A stretch of DNA of 51,817 nt from CAZLWA01 sp964563165 (GCA_964563165.1 CAZLWA010000002.1:1-51817), one strand, 5' to 3'. Shown: positions 25,895 through 34,804, counted from the first letter of the stretch. Numbers and translations: made by a program. The notes: a model not told the origin generated them from the sequence alone.

Positions 25895-27073
25895 GTGAAA
25901 CCAGTTTACATCATAAGCGCGGTGCGGACGCCGATCGGAAAATTCGGCGGAGCGCTGGCTTCTATTAAAGCGAATGAACTCGGAGCGATTGCCGCGCGCG
26001 AAGCGATCAAGCGCAGCGGCCTGCAGCCCGCGCAGATCGACGAAACGATATTTGGCTGTGCACGCCAGGCCGGCATAGGTCCGAATATCGCCCGGCAAAT
26101 TGCTTACCGGAGCGAAGTTCCCACCACATCTCCTGCTTATACTATTAATAAGGCGTGCGGCTCGGGATTGAAAGCGATCATCAATGGATATACTTCTATT
26201 TTGCTCGGCGATAATGAGATAGTTCTTGCGGGCGGCGTGGAGAGTATGAGTAATATTCCGTATCTGCTGATGCAAGCGCGCTGGGGTTATCGCATGGGAC
26301 ATGCGGAGGTCATTGACTCCAATCATCTCGACGGATATTTTTGTCCGATGGCGGATAAGCTCATGGGCGCAACCGCCGAAGATCTTGCGGAAACATACAA
26401 AATTTCAAGACAAGAACAGGATGAATACGCCGTCGAATCTCAGCGCCGTGCTGAATCGGCGATAAAGTCAGGAAAATTCAAGGACGAAATTATTCCGGTG
26501 GAAATTGAAACCAAAAAAGGCAAAACGCTATTCGATCAGGATGAGCATCCCAGGTTTGGTACGAAGCTCGAAGACATGTTAAAATTAAAACCCGCATTTA
26601 AAGAAGACGGAACGATCACGGCGGGGAGTTCATCCGGCGTGACGGACGGCTCGTCCGTCGTGATACTCGCTAGCGAAGAAAAAATGAAAGAACTCGGATT
26701 GAAACCGCTTGCTAAAATCATAGCCTACTCTTCCGCCGCGGTGGATCCGAAAGAAATGGGCATTGCGCCGGTTCCCGCGATAAAAAAACTTCTGGAAAGA
26801 ACCAAAATGAAATTATCCGACATAGACCTGATCGAACTGAACGAAGCTTTTGCAGCGCAGGTTTTGGCGTGCCACCGAGATCTGAAATTCGACCGTTCCA
26901 AACTGAATGTCAACGGCGGCGCGATCGCGCTGGGTCATCCCACGGGCTGCACCGGTGCGCGGATCACGACGACGCTCGTTCACGAAATGAAAAAACGAAA
27001 TTCGCACTTCGGCCTCGCGACACTCTGCATCAGCGGAGGATTGGGATTGGCAATGCTGATTGAGAATGTTTAA
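25895..27073 (+). CDS. Acetyl-CoA acetyltransferase (thiolase family)
   Basis: This thiolase condenses or cleaves acyl-CoA and acetyl-CoA (acetoacetyl-CoA formation or beta-oxidation). The 392 residues carry the nucleophile Cys88 in NKACGSGLKAI, His348 in GGAIALGHPTGCTGARI, and Cys378 in LCISGGLG, where CGGG is more usual. Length is typical. The start is GTG at 25895 with AGGAAG about 8 bases before it. It stands alone, bracketed by GTCATTC hairpin elements (one inverted copy before it and three copies after). Biosynthetic and degradative thiolases cannot be told apart here. Confidence 0.93.
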   Translation: MKPVYIISAVRTPIGKFGGALASIKANELGAIAAREAIKRSGLQPAQIDETIFGCARQAGIGPNIARQIAYRSEVPTTSPAYTINKACGSGLKAIINGYTSILLGDNEIVLAGGVESMSNIPYLLMQARWGYRMGHAEVIDSNHLDGYFCPMADKLMGATAEDLAETYKISRQEQDEYAVESQRRAESAIKSGKFKDEIIPVEIETKKGKTLFDQDEHPRFGTKLEDMLKLKPAFKEDGTITAGSSSGVTDGSSVVILASEEKMKELGLKPLAKIIAYSSAAVDPKEMGIAPVPAIKKLLERTKMKLSDIDLIELNEAFAAQVLACHRDLKFDRSKLNVNGGAIALGHPTGCTGARITTTLVHEMKKRNSHFGLATLCISGGLGLAMLIENV

Positions 27074-27081
27074 CTAACGGT

Positions 27082-27120
27082 GTCATTCTGAGTCCCGATT
27101 CATCGGGACGAAGAATCCCC
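27082..27120 (+). repeat. GTCATTC hairpin element, copy 2
   Basis: GTCATTCTGAG, then stem TCCCGAT (27093-27099) with ATCGGGA (27102-27108), then GAAGAATCCCC. It is nine bases after the thiolase stop, is the inverted partner of copy 1, and may also act as a transcript end structure. Confidence 0.75.
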
Positions 27121-27139
27121 TCATTCAGGGCAGTGTGAC

Positions 27140-27186
27140 GCTTTCAGGGGATTCCTCGCGGCGCTAAACGCGCCACTCGGAATGAC
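27140..27186 (-). repeat. GTCATTC hairpin element, copy 3
   Basis: On the minus strand: GTCATTCCGAGT, hairpin GGCGCGTTTAGCGCC, GCGAGGAATCCCCTGAAAGC. Flanks match the other copies, while the stem sequence is wholly different. Confidence 0.7.
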
Positions 27187-27192
27187 AACGTT

Positions 27193-27234
27193 GCTTTCAG
27201 GGATTCCTCTCCGCCAGAGGCGGATCGGAATGAC
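27193..27234 (-). repeat. GTCATTC hairpin element, copy 4
   Basis: On the minus strand: GTCATTCCGA, hairpin TCCGCCTCTGGCGGA, GAGGAATCCCTGAAAGC. It is in tandem with copy 3, and again has conserved ends around a different stem. Confidence 0.7.
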
Positions 27235-27273
27235 ACCGTTGGAATAACATCATAGACAATATAGGAGCATCCA

Positions 27274-29373
27274 ATGCAAAAATTACTACGTTCCGCTTTT
27301 CTGTTGGTTTTGCTCGCGTCCTGCGGGCGTTCAACGGATTCGTCAAATCAGATAAAAATTCTGTCGTTCCAGGACAGCCGTTCTCCTGCGGACAGTTTAT
27401 ATCCGTTTTTGCGAAATGAAATGACAAACACCCGCGCGGTGGCCGCGTTAGGACAAATGCAGGATACCGCCGCGATCGACACATTGGTTAATTTGATAAA
27501 TACTCCCTCTCAGTCTCTATCGAAAGAAGTTTTATTTGCATTGGGCCAGATCGGGTATGGTTCCGGCAGCATGACGGCTCAAACGAGGATCGAAATCGCG
27601 CTTTTGAATAATTACGCTTCGCTAAAAAGCACGAATCAAAAAATCAAATTGATCGAGGCGCTCGGAAAGAACGGGTCACTCGCGTCGGCTGGCTTTTTCC
27701 AGGCCCTTTTGAAAGACTCTTCCAATAATATCCTCGGTGAAGCGGCAATGGCCGTTGCAAGGATGGCCATACGGAAAATTAAAAACGCGTCGATGGATTC
27801 GTGCGTTATTCCGTTGCTCAAAAACCGCAATGCGGATGTGCGCTGGAAAGCGATTTATGCGATCATGCGCACTGCAGACGGGCGATGGGCCGATTCGCTC
27901 CTGCCGATGGTGAAAGACGCAGATTACCGTGTGCGAATGGATGCGGCGCGCGCGCTCGGCGCAATGAAGATCGAAGAGACATTTCAAATCCAAAAGGCGA
28001 TTTCCGGCGGACATTTCGTTATCGACACTCGGGAGCACATCCGAAACCGGACCGTTGACGCCCTTCTTGAATCGGCATCCAACGATACGGATTGGCATGT
28101 GCGCGTAAATGCGGTGACTGCGCTGGGGAATTTCAAATTCAAAATCGACGATCTTAAAAAAGTTTATTTTCTCATCATTTTAGAAGGCAAGAGAGACAAG
28201 AATCTGCACGTACGTATTTCTGCGATACGCTCGATGGCGAAAAGCTACATATGGACCGGGGACGATGAGGGAGATGTGATAAACGCGTTTGAAGGCAAAT
28301 TCTTTAAAAACGCCGAATGGCAGGAAAAAGGCGAAATACTTGTCGCCCTGGCGCAAATGTTCAGGGAACAACTCAATTCACATTTTTTCTTCACCGAATC
28401 GATGGGCGATTCCAACGGATACCTGAGAGCGAGGAACATCGAAGCGATGGGAGAAATAAAATCCTCCAAGTTCATGGAATTTCTCGAAAACGCATTGAAA
28501 GATCCTTTCGCACTGGTTCAAAATAACGCGATTGAAGCTTTGGGCAAAATCAATACGGAAGCTTCGCGCGAAGTCATTATCCGTTCGCTGGCAACGCACG
28601 ATCTGACATTGCTCGCGATCGCAGCGGGAAGTTTATCCGGTGACGAGAAGATCAAAGGCGACAAAAAGAAATCGGAAATGATCTCTCAGAAGATCATTGA
28701 ATCCTATAAACAGATCAAACCGCCCACTGACGTGGAAGCGCAAATGAATATTTTCGATGCACTGGGCGATCTCAAAAGTGCGAGTTCCGCCGATTTTCTG
28801 AAGCCGTTTCTCGGCGATTCGGATATAGTCGTTGCCAAAGGCGCGGCTAGAAACCTTGAAAAAATTACCGGCGGAAAAATTACCGTTTCTGTCGAGAAAA
28901 AAATTAATTCTATCGATTGGGTTTACTTAACAAAATTAAAAACTAAAAAACCGTCGGCAGTGATCGAAACGAATAAAGGCGTCATTGAAATTGATTTTTA
29001 CGCGGAAGAAGCACCGCTGACGGTCATGAATTTTGTTGCGCTTGCCGAGAAAAAATTTTTTGACGGGCGATATTTTCACCGCGTCGTGCCGAATTTCGTG
29101 ATCCAGGGCGGTGATCCGCTGGGCACAGGCTGGGGCGGGCCGGGGTATTCCATCCGGTCGGAATTCAGCGACTTGAAATATGAGCGCGGAACGATGGGCA
29201 TGGCGAGTGCCGGCAGGGATACGGAAGGCTGCCAGTGGTTTATCGCTCATTCACCGGTGCCGCATCTCGACGGACGGTATACTATTTTTGCCAAAGTGCG
29301 GAAAGGTATGGAAGCGGTAGATGAGATACAGGTTGGCGATCAGATCAGATCCGTGAAAATTATCTGGCATTAA
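27274..29373 (+). CDS. Lipoprotein with HEAT-like repeats and C-terminal cyclophilin-type peptidyl-prolyl isomerase
   Basis: The 699-residue product has a lipoprotein signal (LLVLLASC). About 500 residues of HEAT/PBS-lyase-like helical repeats follow; typical units include VAALGQMQDTAAIDTLVNLI, VRMDAARALGAM and VRVNAVTALGNF. The last 140 residues form a cyclophilin domain: ETNKGVIEIDFYAEEAPLTV, the FHRVVPNFVIQGGDP core, then SAGRDTEGCQWFIAHSPVPH. The active-site region FHR...FVIQGGD and QWFI are conserved, so isomerase activity is likely. It probably acts in the periplasm as a folding factor whose repeats bind clients. Confidence 0.92.
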   Translation: MQKLLRSAFLLVLLASCGRSTDSSNQIKILSFQDSRSPADSLYPFLRNEMTNTRAVAALGQMQDTAAIDTLVNLINTPSQSLSKEVLFALGQIGYGSGSMTAQTRIEIALLNNYASLKSTNQKIKLIEALGKNGSLASAGFFQALLKDSSNNILGEAAMAVARMAIRKIKNASMDSCVIPLLKNRNADVRWKAIYAIMRTADGRWADSLLPMVKDADYRVRMDAARALGAMKIEETFQIQKAISGGHFVIDTREHIRNRTVDALLESASNDTDWHVRVNAVTALGNFKFKIDDLKKVYFLIILEGKRDKNLHVRISAIRSMAKSYIWTGDDEGDVINAFEGKFFKNAEWQEKGEILVALAQMFREQLNSHFFFTESMGDSNGYLRARNIEAMGEIKSSKFMEFLENALKDPFALVQNNAIEALGKINTEASREVIIRSLATHDLTLLAIAAGSLSGDEKIKGDKKKSEMISQKIIESYKQIKPPTDVEAQMNIFDALGDLKSASSADFLKPFLGDSDIVVAKGAARNLEKITGGKITVSVEKKINSIDWVYLTKLKTKKPSAVIETNKGVIEIDFYAEEAPLTVMNFVALAEKKFFDGRYFHRVVPNFVIQGGDPLGTGWGGPGYSIRSEFSDLKYERGTMGMASAGRDTEGCQWFIAHSPVPHLDGRYTIFAKVRKGMEAVDEIQVGDQIRSVKIIWH

Positions 29374-29380
29374 TACATTG

Positions 29381-29510
29381 CCCGCGAAACAACTTGGAAT
29401 ACATTTGCCCACGAAATACACGAAAAAGCACTAAAGACAGGTTACCCGCGAAACACGCGAAAGAACGCGGATACATGCCCGCGAAACACACGAACAAAAC
29501 GCGAAAAAAA
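29381..29510. repeat. Degenerate short repeats (CCCGCGAAACACACGAA)
   Basis: Four imperfect copies begin at about 29381, 29408, 29445 and 29478. Spacing is irregular and spacers are not distinct. This fills the gap between the cyclophilin and beta-lactamase-fold genes; no ORF or promoter is evident. Confidence 0.6.
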
Positions 29511-29526
29511 ACAGAACTGAGCCGGA

Positions 29527-30420
29527 ATGCTTGTTAAACTTTTTCTCATCTCGCTCATACTCGCGCTCCAAATCTCCGCGCAAAATTCAAAAACTCAAAT
29601 TGTATTGCTTGGCACCGGTACGCCCAATGCCGACCCGGATCGTTTCGGGCCGTCATTAGCCATTGTCGTAAGTAATACTCCTTATGTAGTCGATTGCGGG
29701 CCGGGGGTGGTTCGCAGGGCGGCGGCAGCTTTTAAGAAAGGCACTACGGGGTTGGAGGTATCTAAGCTCAACAGACTTTTCATTACGCATCTTCATTCAG
29801 ATCATACGGCGGGTTACGCTGATTTTATTCTTACTCCCGGGGTACTCGAACGGGATGGACCGCTCAGAGTTTACGGTCCGATAGGGATCCGATCCATGAC
29901 GGATCATATACTGAAAGCGTATGAGCAGGATATCGATATTCGCGTTAACGGCCTGGAAAAAGGGAATTCCGATAGTTACAAAGTTGAAGCACATGAAATT
30001 CAACCCGGCGTGATATACAAAGACTCCAATATTACCGTGAGAGCTTTTCTCGTTAATCACGGTTCATGGCCTCAATCATTCGGCTTTCGGTTTGAAACCC
30101 CGGATAAAGTGATCGTCATTTCCGGTGACTGCACTTATAGTGAAAGCGTCATCGAAAATGCAAGAGGATGCGACGTGCTCATCCACGAAGTATATTCTAT
30201 GGATGGATTTTCACGGCGGCCTGCAAAATGGCAGAAATATCATTCTCAGTTTCACACGTCATCCAAAGAACTTGCCAAAATCGCTTCCTTGGCGAAACCG
30301 AAATTGCTCATTTTAACGCATCAGCTGATATGGGATTCGAGCGAAGAAAAATTACTGCAGGAGATAGGAGCAGACTATGATGGAAAAGTTGTTTCGGGCC
30401 ACGATCTGGAAGAATATTAG
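29527..30420 (+). CDS. Exported metallo-beta-lactamase-fold hydrolase (RNase Z-like family)
   Basis: The 297-residue protein has a signal peptide (about 1-18, ending QISAQ). The MBL fold follows with LLGTGTPNADPDRFGPS, DCGPGVVRR and the metal motif THLHSDH (His88, His90, Asp92, His93). Further on are ISGDCTYSE (metal-bridging Asp), DVLIHEVYS and LTHQLIWD. The pattern is that of the RNase Z-like subgroup that includes exported arylsulfatase-type enzymes. Being exported, it is unlikely to be tRNase Z. Its stop is 3 bases from the convergent DUF1330 stop. Confidence 0.85.
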   Translation: MLVKLFLISLILALQISAQNSKTQIVLLGTGTPNADPDRFGPSLAIVVSNTPYVVDCGPGVVRRAAAAFKKGTTGLEVSKLNRLFITHLHSDHTAGYADFILTPGVLERDGPLRVYGPIGIRSMTDHILKAYEQDIDIRVNGLEKGNSDSYKVEAHEIQPGVIYKDSNITVRAFLVNHGSWPQSFGFRFETPDKVIVISGDCTYSESVIENARGCDVLIHEVYSMDGFSRRPAKWQKYHSQFHTSSKELAKIASLAKPKLLILTHQLIWDSSEEKLLQEIGADYDGKVVSGHDLEEY

Positions 30421-30423
30421 ATC

Positions 30424-30711
30424 TTACAATCCTTCGACTACGATCATCTTACTGTGGGCAGTCGCATGACGCAGCGCTTTTGCCTGCGCATATTCTTCGG
30501 AACTCCACCAGGCTTTTGCTTTCTCCAATGAAGGAAATTCCAGGATGACAACCCGTTTGGGAGACCACCCGCCTTCCAGCGTCTCCGATTTTCCTCCGCG
30601 GACCACATAGCGGCCTCCATAAACAGCGATAGAAGGCGGGGCAAGCAGTTTGTAGGCTTCGTATCGGTCGTTGTCAACAACTTCGATTTCAACCACGATA
30701 AATGCAGGCAT
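30424..30711 (-). CDS. DUF1330 family protein
   Basis: The 95-residue product has the dimeric alpha/beta-barrel pattern of DUF1330: AFIVVEIEVVDNDRYEAY, YGGRYVVRGGKSETLEGGW, VVILEFPSLEKAKAWWSSEEY and the ending IVVEGL. The family is uncharacterised enzymatically and structurally resembles the ABM superfamily. It is 17 bases after the TPR-like gene, probably one transcript. Confidence 0.93.
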   Translation of the reverse strand: MPAFIVVEIEVVDNDRYEAYKLLAPPSIAVYGGRYVVRGGKSETLEGGWSPKRVVILEFPSLEKAKAWWSSEEYAQAKALRHATAHSKMIVVEGL

Positions 30712-30728
30712 TGGCTCTTACTTTTATT

Positions 30729-31220
30729 TCATTCCAAAAAATGTTCCGATTTGTCGTCCGTTCTGGCGGCAAGCCGGTGCCGCTCGATCGTACGGGCGCA
30801 GGCATTCCATCTGAGGATCGCGCCGTCATTGCCGCGCGGGCTCAACTTCTGTGCTTTTTCGAAATGGTCCATGGCTTCACGGTACCATTGGTAAGCGTCG
30901 TGATGGGACCCGGGCGTTCCGCGGTGCAAAACGGCTTTTGCCTGTCGTTCACAGATGATGCCTGCGCAGTAAACGCGTTCGAATTTCTTCGTCAGGCGGG
31001 GCAGAAGTTGTCCTGCCTGTTCCTTCGACGCTCCTTTACCGAACTGATCCGTAATGGACAGGATCATAGCGACGATCGCTTTTTGGTTCTTGGGATCGAT
31101 TTCCAATACGTCAAGACAAATGCTTTCCGCTTCGGACGGGTCGTTGAGCAAACGGTAACGTTCTGCTTTTTCAAGGGCGGCGGAAATGCCTGCTTTGGAG
31201 ATGCGTTTGAGTTTGAACAT
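30729..31220 (-). CDS. TPR-like helical protein, function unknown
   Basis: The 163-residue product is helical, with two TPR-like units. One is EKAERYRLLNDPSEAESICL followed by DVLEIDPKNQKAI; the other is AYQWYREAMDHFEKAQKLSP followed by RGNDGAILRW. There is no signal peptide and it is probably cytoplasmic. Proteins of this form appear in several environmental phyla without a known role. ATG at 31220 follows AGGAGGATGA, a strong ribosome site. Confidence 0.75.
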   Translation of the reverse strand: MFKLKRISKAGISAALEKAERYRLLNDPSEAESICLDVLEIDPKNQKAIVAMILSITDQFGKGASKEQAGQLLPRLTKKFERVYCAGIICERQAKAVLHRGTPGSHHDAYQWYREAMDHFEKAQKLSPRGNDGAILRWNACARTIERHRLAARTDDKSEHFLE

Positions 31221-31237
31221 TCTTCATCCTCCTTTTA

Positions 31238-31333
31238 ACCACTGAGCCGCAGAGGCTGCAGAGTTCGTAGAGTTTTTAGAGTTACATTGTAACCAAGCAT
31301 TCGATTTCTCGGTGATCTCTGTGAACTCAGTGG
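31238..31333. repeat. Intergenic inverted repeat with CCACTGAG ends, overlapping the sdhB stop
   Basis: ACCACTGAG (31238-31246) and CTCAGTGG (31326-31333) are inverted ends. Inside are CAGAG-rich runs (GCAGAGGCTGCAGAG and ATCTCTGTGAAC). It resembles the CACAGAG element at 18824-18945. The right arm supplies the TGA stop of sdhB at 31327. Confidence 0.5.
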
Positions 31334-32082
31334 CTGATCTTTCCTTTTAAAAACTCGAAAAGTTTCTTAAACACATCATAATATTCATCCACCACTCGTT
31401 CTTTCAATGGGATGATGGCATTGTCGGTGATCATGATATTTTCCGGGCAAACGGTCGTACAGCATTTTGTAATATTGCAATACCCGATGCCCTGAGCCGT
31501 TTTGAGTTCCTCCACACGATCTTCTGTATCGAGCGGGTGCATTTCCAGAGCGGCCGTATAAACAAGAAATCGCGGGCCGATGAATTCGTCATGCAAATGA
31601 TGTTCGCGCAGCACGTGGCACACGTCCTGGCACAAAAAACATTCGATGCATTTGCGGAACTCCTGCACACGGTCGACGTCTTCCTGGGCCATTCGCCAGG
31701 TGCCGTCGGACGCATCGGGTTTGCGCGGCTTGAATTGCTTGATTTTCTTCTTAACGCGAAAATTCCATGACACATCCGTCACGAGGTCTTTGATTAAGGG
31801 AAAACTCCGCATCGGTTCGATCGTGATAGGTTTATCCAGCGGCAGAGTATTCATTCGCGTCATGCACATAAGCTTTGGCATTCCGTTGATCTCGGCGGAG
31901 CATGATCCGCACTTTCCGGCTTTGCAATTCCACCTCACGGCTAGCGTGCCGGCTTGTTCCGCCTGAATTTGATGGACGGCATCGAGAACGACCATACCTT
32001 CGGATATTTCGGTTTGATATTCCTCAAATTTTCCGCCCCGTATGTCGCCCCGCCATATTCTAAACGTTGGCCTCGCCATCAC
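31327..32082 (-). CDS. sdhB: Succinate dehydrogenase/fumarate reductase iron-sulfur subunit
   Basis: This subunit passes electrons from the flavoprotein to quinone. The 251 residues bind a [2Fe-2S] cluster through CKAGKCGSC plus the Cys in KLMC. The [4Fe-4S] and [3Fe-4S] clusters bind through CIECFLCQDVC and CNITKCCTTVCPE. Size and motif arrangement resemble the Sdh1 enzyme of mycobacteria (Rv0247c-Rv0249c set). The start overlaps the sdhA stop by 4 bases. Its last codons run into an intergenic repeat. Confidence 0.95.
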   Translation of the reverse strand: MMARPTFRIWRGDIRGGKFEEYQTEISEGMVVLDAVHQIQAEQAGTLAVRWNCKAGKCGSCSAEINGMPKLMCMTRMNTLPLDKPITIEPMRSFPLIKDLVTDVSWNFRVKKKIKQFKPRKPDASDGTWRMAQEDVDRVQEFRKCIECFLCQDVCHVLREHHLHDEFIGPRFLVYTAALEMHPLDTEDRVEELKTAQGIGYCNITKCCTTVCPENIMITDNAIIPLKERVVDEYYDVFKKLFEFLKGKISH

Positions 32083-33890
32083 TTCATCTCCTTAATGACC
32101 TGTTGAAGATCGGTTCGGATCTCCTGAACAGATTGGCGGACCACTTTCATTTCACCGCCTGTGCCTTTTCGAATAAGTATGTTAAATTTGGCACATTCAG
32201 GATCTTTGTCCGGAAAATCTTCACGAAAGTGAGCTCCGCGGCTTTCTTTTCTTTCAATGGCTGCCAGGGTTACCGCCTCCGATACGGTAAGCAAATTAGT
32301 CAAATCCAGCGCCGCATGCCAGCCGGGATTGAATTCACGATTGCCGGTCACGGCAACTTGTTCGGCGCGCGTTTTCAGTTTCTTAAGTTCCTGCGTTGCC
32401 TGCTGCAATTCACCCTCTTTTCGAACGATTCCCACCAGATCCTGCATCATATCCTGCAAATTCTGCTGAACTTGAAAAGGGTTTTCATTACTGCTGTTTT
32501 CGAACGGTTTCAACGCCGCATATGCCGCTGATTCTACTTGCTGCTCGTCTATTCTTCCGGCGCCATTTTCTTTTGCAAATTTCGCCGCGTATTGGCCCGC
32601 CCGCTGCCCAAACACCAATAAATCGGATAGCGAATTGCCGCCCAGGCGATTGGCGCCGTGCAAACCGGCCGCGCATTCTCCTGCGGCGAAGAGGCCGGGA
32701 ACCGTGGACATTTGCGTATCGCCGTCAACCTTGATGCCTCCCATCATATAATGGGTCGTCGGACCCACTTCCATCGGCTCTTTGGTAATGTCGATGTCCG
32801 CCAAGTGCTTGAATTGGTGGTACATACTCGGCAATTTCTTCTTAATAAGTTCAGCGGCGTTATTAACTCTTGATTTGATCCAGGCGATATCAAGAAAAAC
32901 CCCTCCATGCGGGCTTCCCCTTCCCTCTTTGATCTCACGAACGATGCAGCGTGCGACGTGATCACGCGTAAGCAGTTCGGGAGGACGGCGTGCGATCTTG
33001 TCACCTTGCGTGTAGAGCCAGCCTTCCTCTTCATTATCTGCGGTTTGATTCTTATAAAGGTCGGGAATATCATCGAACATGAACCGCCGGCCTTTATTGT
33101 TTAACAATATCCCTCCTTCACCGCGTACGCCTTCGGTCACCAGGATTCCGCGCACACTTGGCGGCCAGACCATGCCGGTGGGATGGAACTGTAAGAACTC
33201 CATATCCATGAGATCGGCGCCTGCATGGTACGCCAGCGACTGCCCATCGCCCGTATATTCCCAGCTATTACTGGTTATCTTGTATGCGCGGCCAATTCCG
33301 CCGGTCGCAATAATGACTGCTTTGGCTTGAAATAACTTGAAACGGCCTTTTTCGCGGTCATATCCAAAAGCGCCGCAAATGCGATCGCCGTCTTTGAGAA
33401 GAGTGATCAAAGTGCATTCCATGTGCACCTGAATACCCTGATGGATGCCGTGATCCTGCAATGTGCGGATCATCTCCAGTCCCGTACGGTCTCCGACGTG
33501 AGCCAGACGGGGAAACTTATGCCCGCCGAAATTTCTCTGCAGAATTTTTCCGTCTTTGGTGCGGTCAAAAACGGCTCCCCAGGCTTCCAATTCGCGTACC
33601 CGGTCCGGAGCTTCCTTGGCGTGCAACTCTGCCATACGCCAGTTATTCAAATATTGCCCTCCGCGCATCGTATCTGAAAAATGAACTTTCCAATTATCCC
33701 TGTCGTCCACATTGCCCAAGGCTGCGGCAATGCCGCCTTCCGCCATAACGGTATGCGCTTTGCCCAGCAGCGATTTGCATATCAGGCCGACCGTTACGCC
33801 TGCCGCGGAAGCCTCGATGGCTGCCCGTAAACCCGCACCGCCGGCACCCACAACAATTACGTCGTATTCATGTTTTTCATATTGCGCCAT
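32079..33890 (-). CDS. sdhA: Succinate dehydrogenase/fumarate reductase flavoprotein subunit
   Basis: This is the catalytic subunit oxidising succinate (or reducing fumarate). I start at the ATG at 33890 (MAQYEKHEYD, 603 residues), which shares one base with the sdhC stop (TAATG); the longer frame to 33983 only overlaps sdhC. The dinucleotide motif VIVVGAGGAGLRAAI, the covalent-FAD His46 in KAHTVMAEGGIAAA, the substrate motif FLQFHPTGM and the C-terminal GANRLGGNSLSDLLVFG are intact. Direction of the reaction in vivo cannot be told from sequence. Confidence 0.96.
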   Translation of the reverse strand: MAQYEKHEYDVIVVGAGGAGLRAAIEASAAGVTVGLICKSLLGKAHTVMAEGGIAAALGNVDDRDNWKVHFSDTMRGGQYLNNWRMAELHAKEAPDRVRELEAWGAVFDRTKDGKILQRNFGGHKFPRLAHVGDRTGLEMIRTLQDHGIHQGIQVHMECTLITLLKDGDRICGAFGYDREKGRFKLFQAKAVIIATGGIGRAYKITSNSWEYTGDGQSLAYHAGADLMDMEFLQFHPTGMVWPPSVRGILVTEGVRGEGGILLNNKGRRFMFDDIPDLYKNQTADNEEEGWLYTQGDKIARRPPELLTRDHVARCIVREIKEGRGSPHGGVFLDIAWIKSRVNNAAELIKKKLPSMYHQFKHLADIDITKEPMEVGPTTHYMMGGIKVDGDTQMSTVPGLFAAGECAAGLHGANRLGGNSLSDLLVFGQRAGQYAAKFAKENGAGRIDEQQVESAAYAALKPFENSSNENPFQVQQNLQDMMQDLVGIVRKEGELQQATQELKKLKTRAEQVAVTGNREFNPGWHAALDLTNLLTVSEAVTLAAIERKESRGAHFREDFPDKDPECAKFNILIRKGTGGEMKVVRQSVQEIRTDLQQVIKEMK

Positions 33891-34687
33891 TAAAAGATTC
33901 TCCAGTCTGTCCAGATGCCCATCGAGCATAAGCGGACGTAAATATCGGAAAATCCGACCGTAAAAAGACTCAGCCATGCCCACATCATATGCCGGCGATT
34001 AAGACAGCTGACGCACTTGTACGACGTATGGCGGATCGGCGAGCGGGAAATTTCATCCAATATGCCGCCGACCAGATGCCGGAAGAAATGACAACCCAAT
34101 GTGTAGCTGCCGAGCAAACAGACATTGACTGCTAGCAATACCGTTCCAATGCCGATTCCAAAGGATTCTTTGCCGGTAAGGGGATCCATAAACCACATGG
34201 CCTTCCACACATCGAATGCCAGCAAGAAAACAAAGAATAGAGCGGGGTAAAAGAAGTAACGGTGAATATTTTGAAGGATCAAAGGAAAGGAATTTTCTCC
34301 GCGATAAGACTTACGGGGCTCGCTGACGGTGCAGGATGACGGATCGGCCCAAAAGGCCTTATAATAAGCTCCCCGATAATAATAGCAGGTAAACCGCATC
34401 ATGCCCGGTCCCCATAAGATCAACATTGCGGGGGAAAAAGGAAGCCAGAGCGGCCACCAGCCGGGTTTTGGGCCAAACCAGCTGTGCGGTGAATCGCCAA
34501 AAATTTCCGGCGAATAGAAAGGCGACAGATAAGGGCCATACGTATAATGAGTACCTTGAAGCGCTGACCACGTCGCATAAGCAATGAAAGCAGAAAATCC
34601 AAAAATTACGGCCGCGGACTGCAGCCACCACGCATCCGTACGGGAAGTGCTTCCAAATGAGCGCTCGATCACGGGTAATTCGGTCAC
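33890..34687 (-). CDS. sdhC: Succinate dehydrogenase membrane anchor (cytochrome b-like, Sdh1 type)
   Basis: The 265-residue protein has five likely membrane spans: about 20-42, 85-105, 140-160, 175-195 and 230-255. Histidines near helices (QNIHRYFF, LGCHFFRHL) could ligate heme. The wide soluble loop THYTYGPYLSPFYSPEIFG followed by GPKPGWWPLWLPFSP is characteristic of the anchor of Sdh1-type complexes. A CVSC motif near the last helix is of unclear role. It is the first gene of sdhC-sdhA-sdhB, with a promoter at 34805-34833. Confidence 0.85.
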   Translation of the reverse strand: MTELPVIERSFGSTSRTDAWWLQSAAVIFGFSAFIAYATWSALQGTHYTYGPYLSPFYSPEIFGDSPHSWFGPKPGWWPLWLPFSPAMLILWGPGMMRFTCYYYRGAYYKAFWADPSSCTVSEPRKSYRGENSFPLILQNIHRYFFYPALFFVFLLAFDVWKAMWFMDPLTGKESFGIGIGTVLLAVNVCLLGSYTLGCHFFRHLVGGILDEISRSPIRHTSYKCVSCLNRRHMMWAWLSLFTVGFSDIYVRLCSMGIWTDWRIF

Positions 34688-34804
34688 ATCGTTTCTCCGG
34701 TTATACGAAGACAGAATAAGGCTTGTAATTGAAGAAGGGAATTCTTAGGGCTGAAAAAATAAAAAGCATGCGATCTGGAAATCCGAAAGAATTGTTATCT
34801 TAAT

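Noticed and set aside
25821..27234. Composite transposon carrying the thiolase
   Set aside because: Inverted elements flank the gene but there is no transposase and no visible target-site duplication; the elements look like dispersed hairpin repeats.
29381..29510. CRISPR array
   Set aside because: The repeats are short, imperfect and irregularly spaced, there are no distinct spacers, and no cas gene is present.
33891..33983. N-terminal extension of sdhA
   Set aside because: It overlaps the sdhC coding sequence, and the normal flavoprotein start is the Met at 33890.
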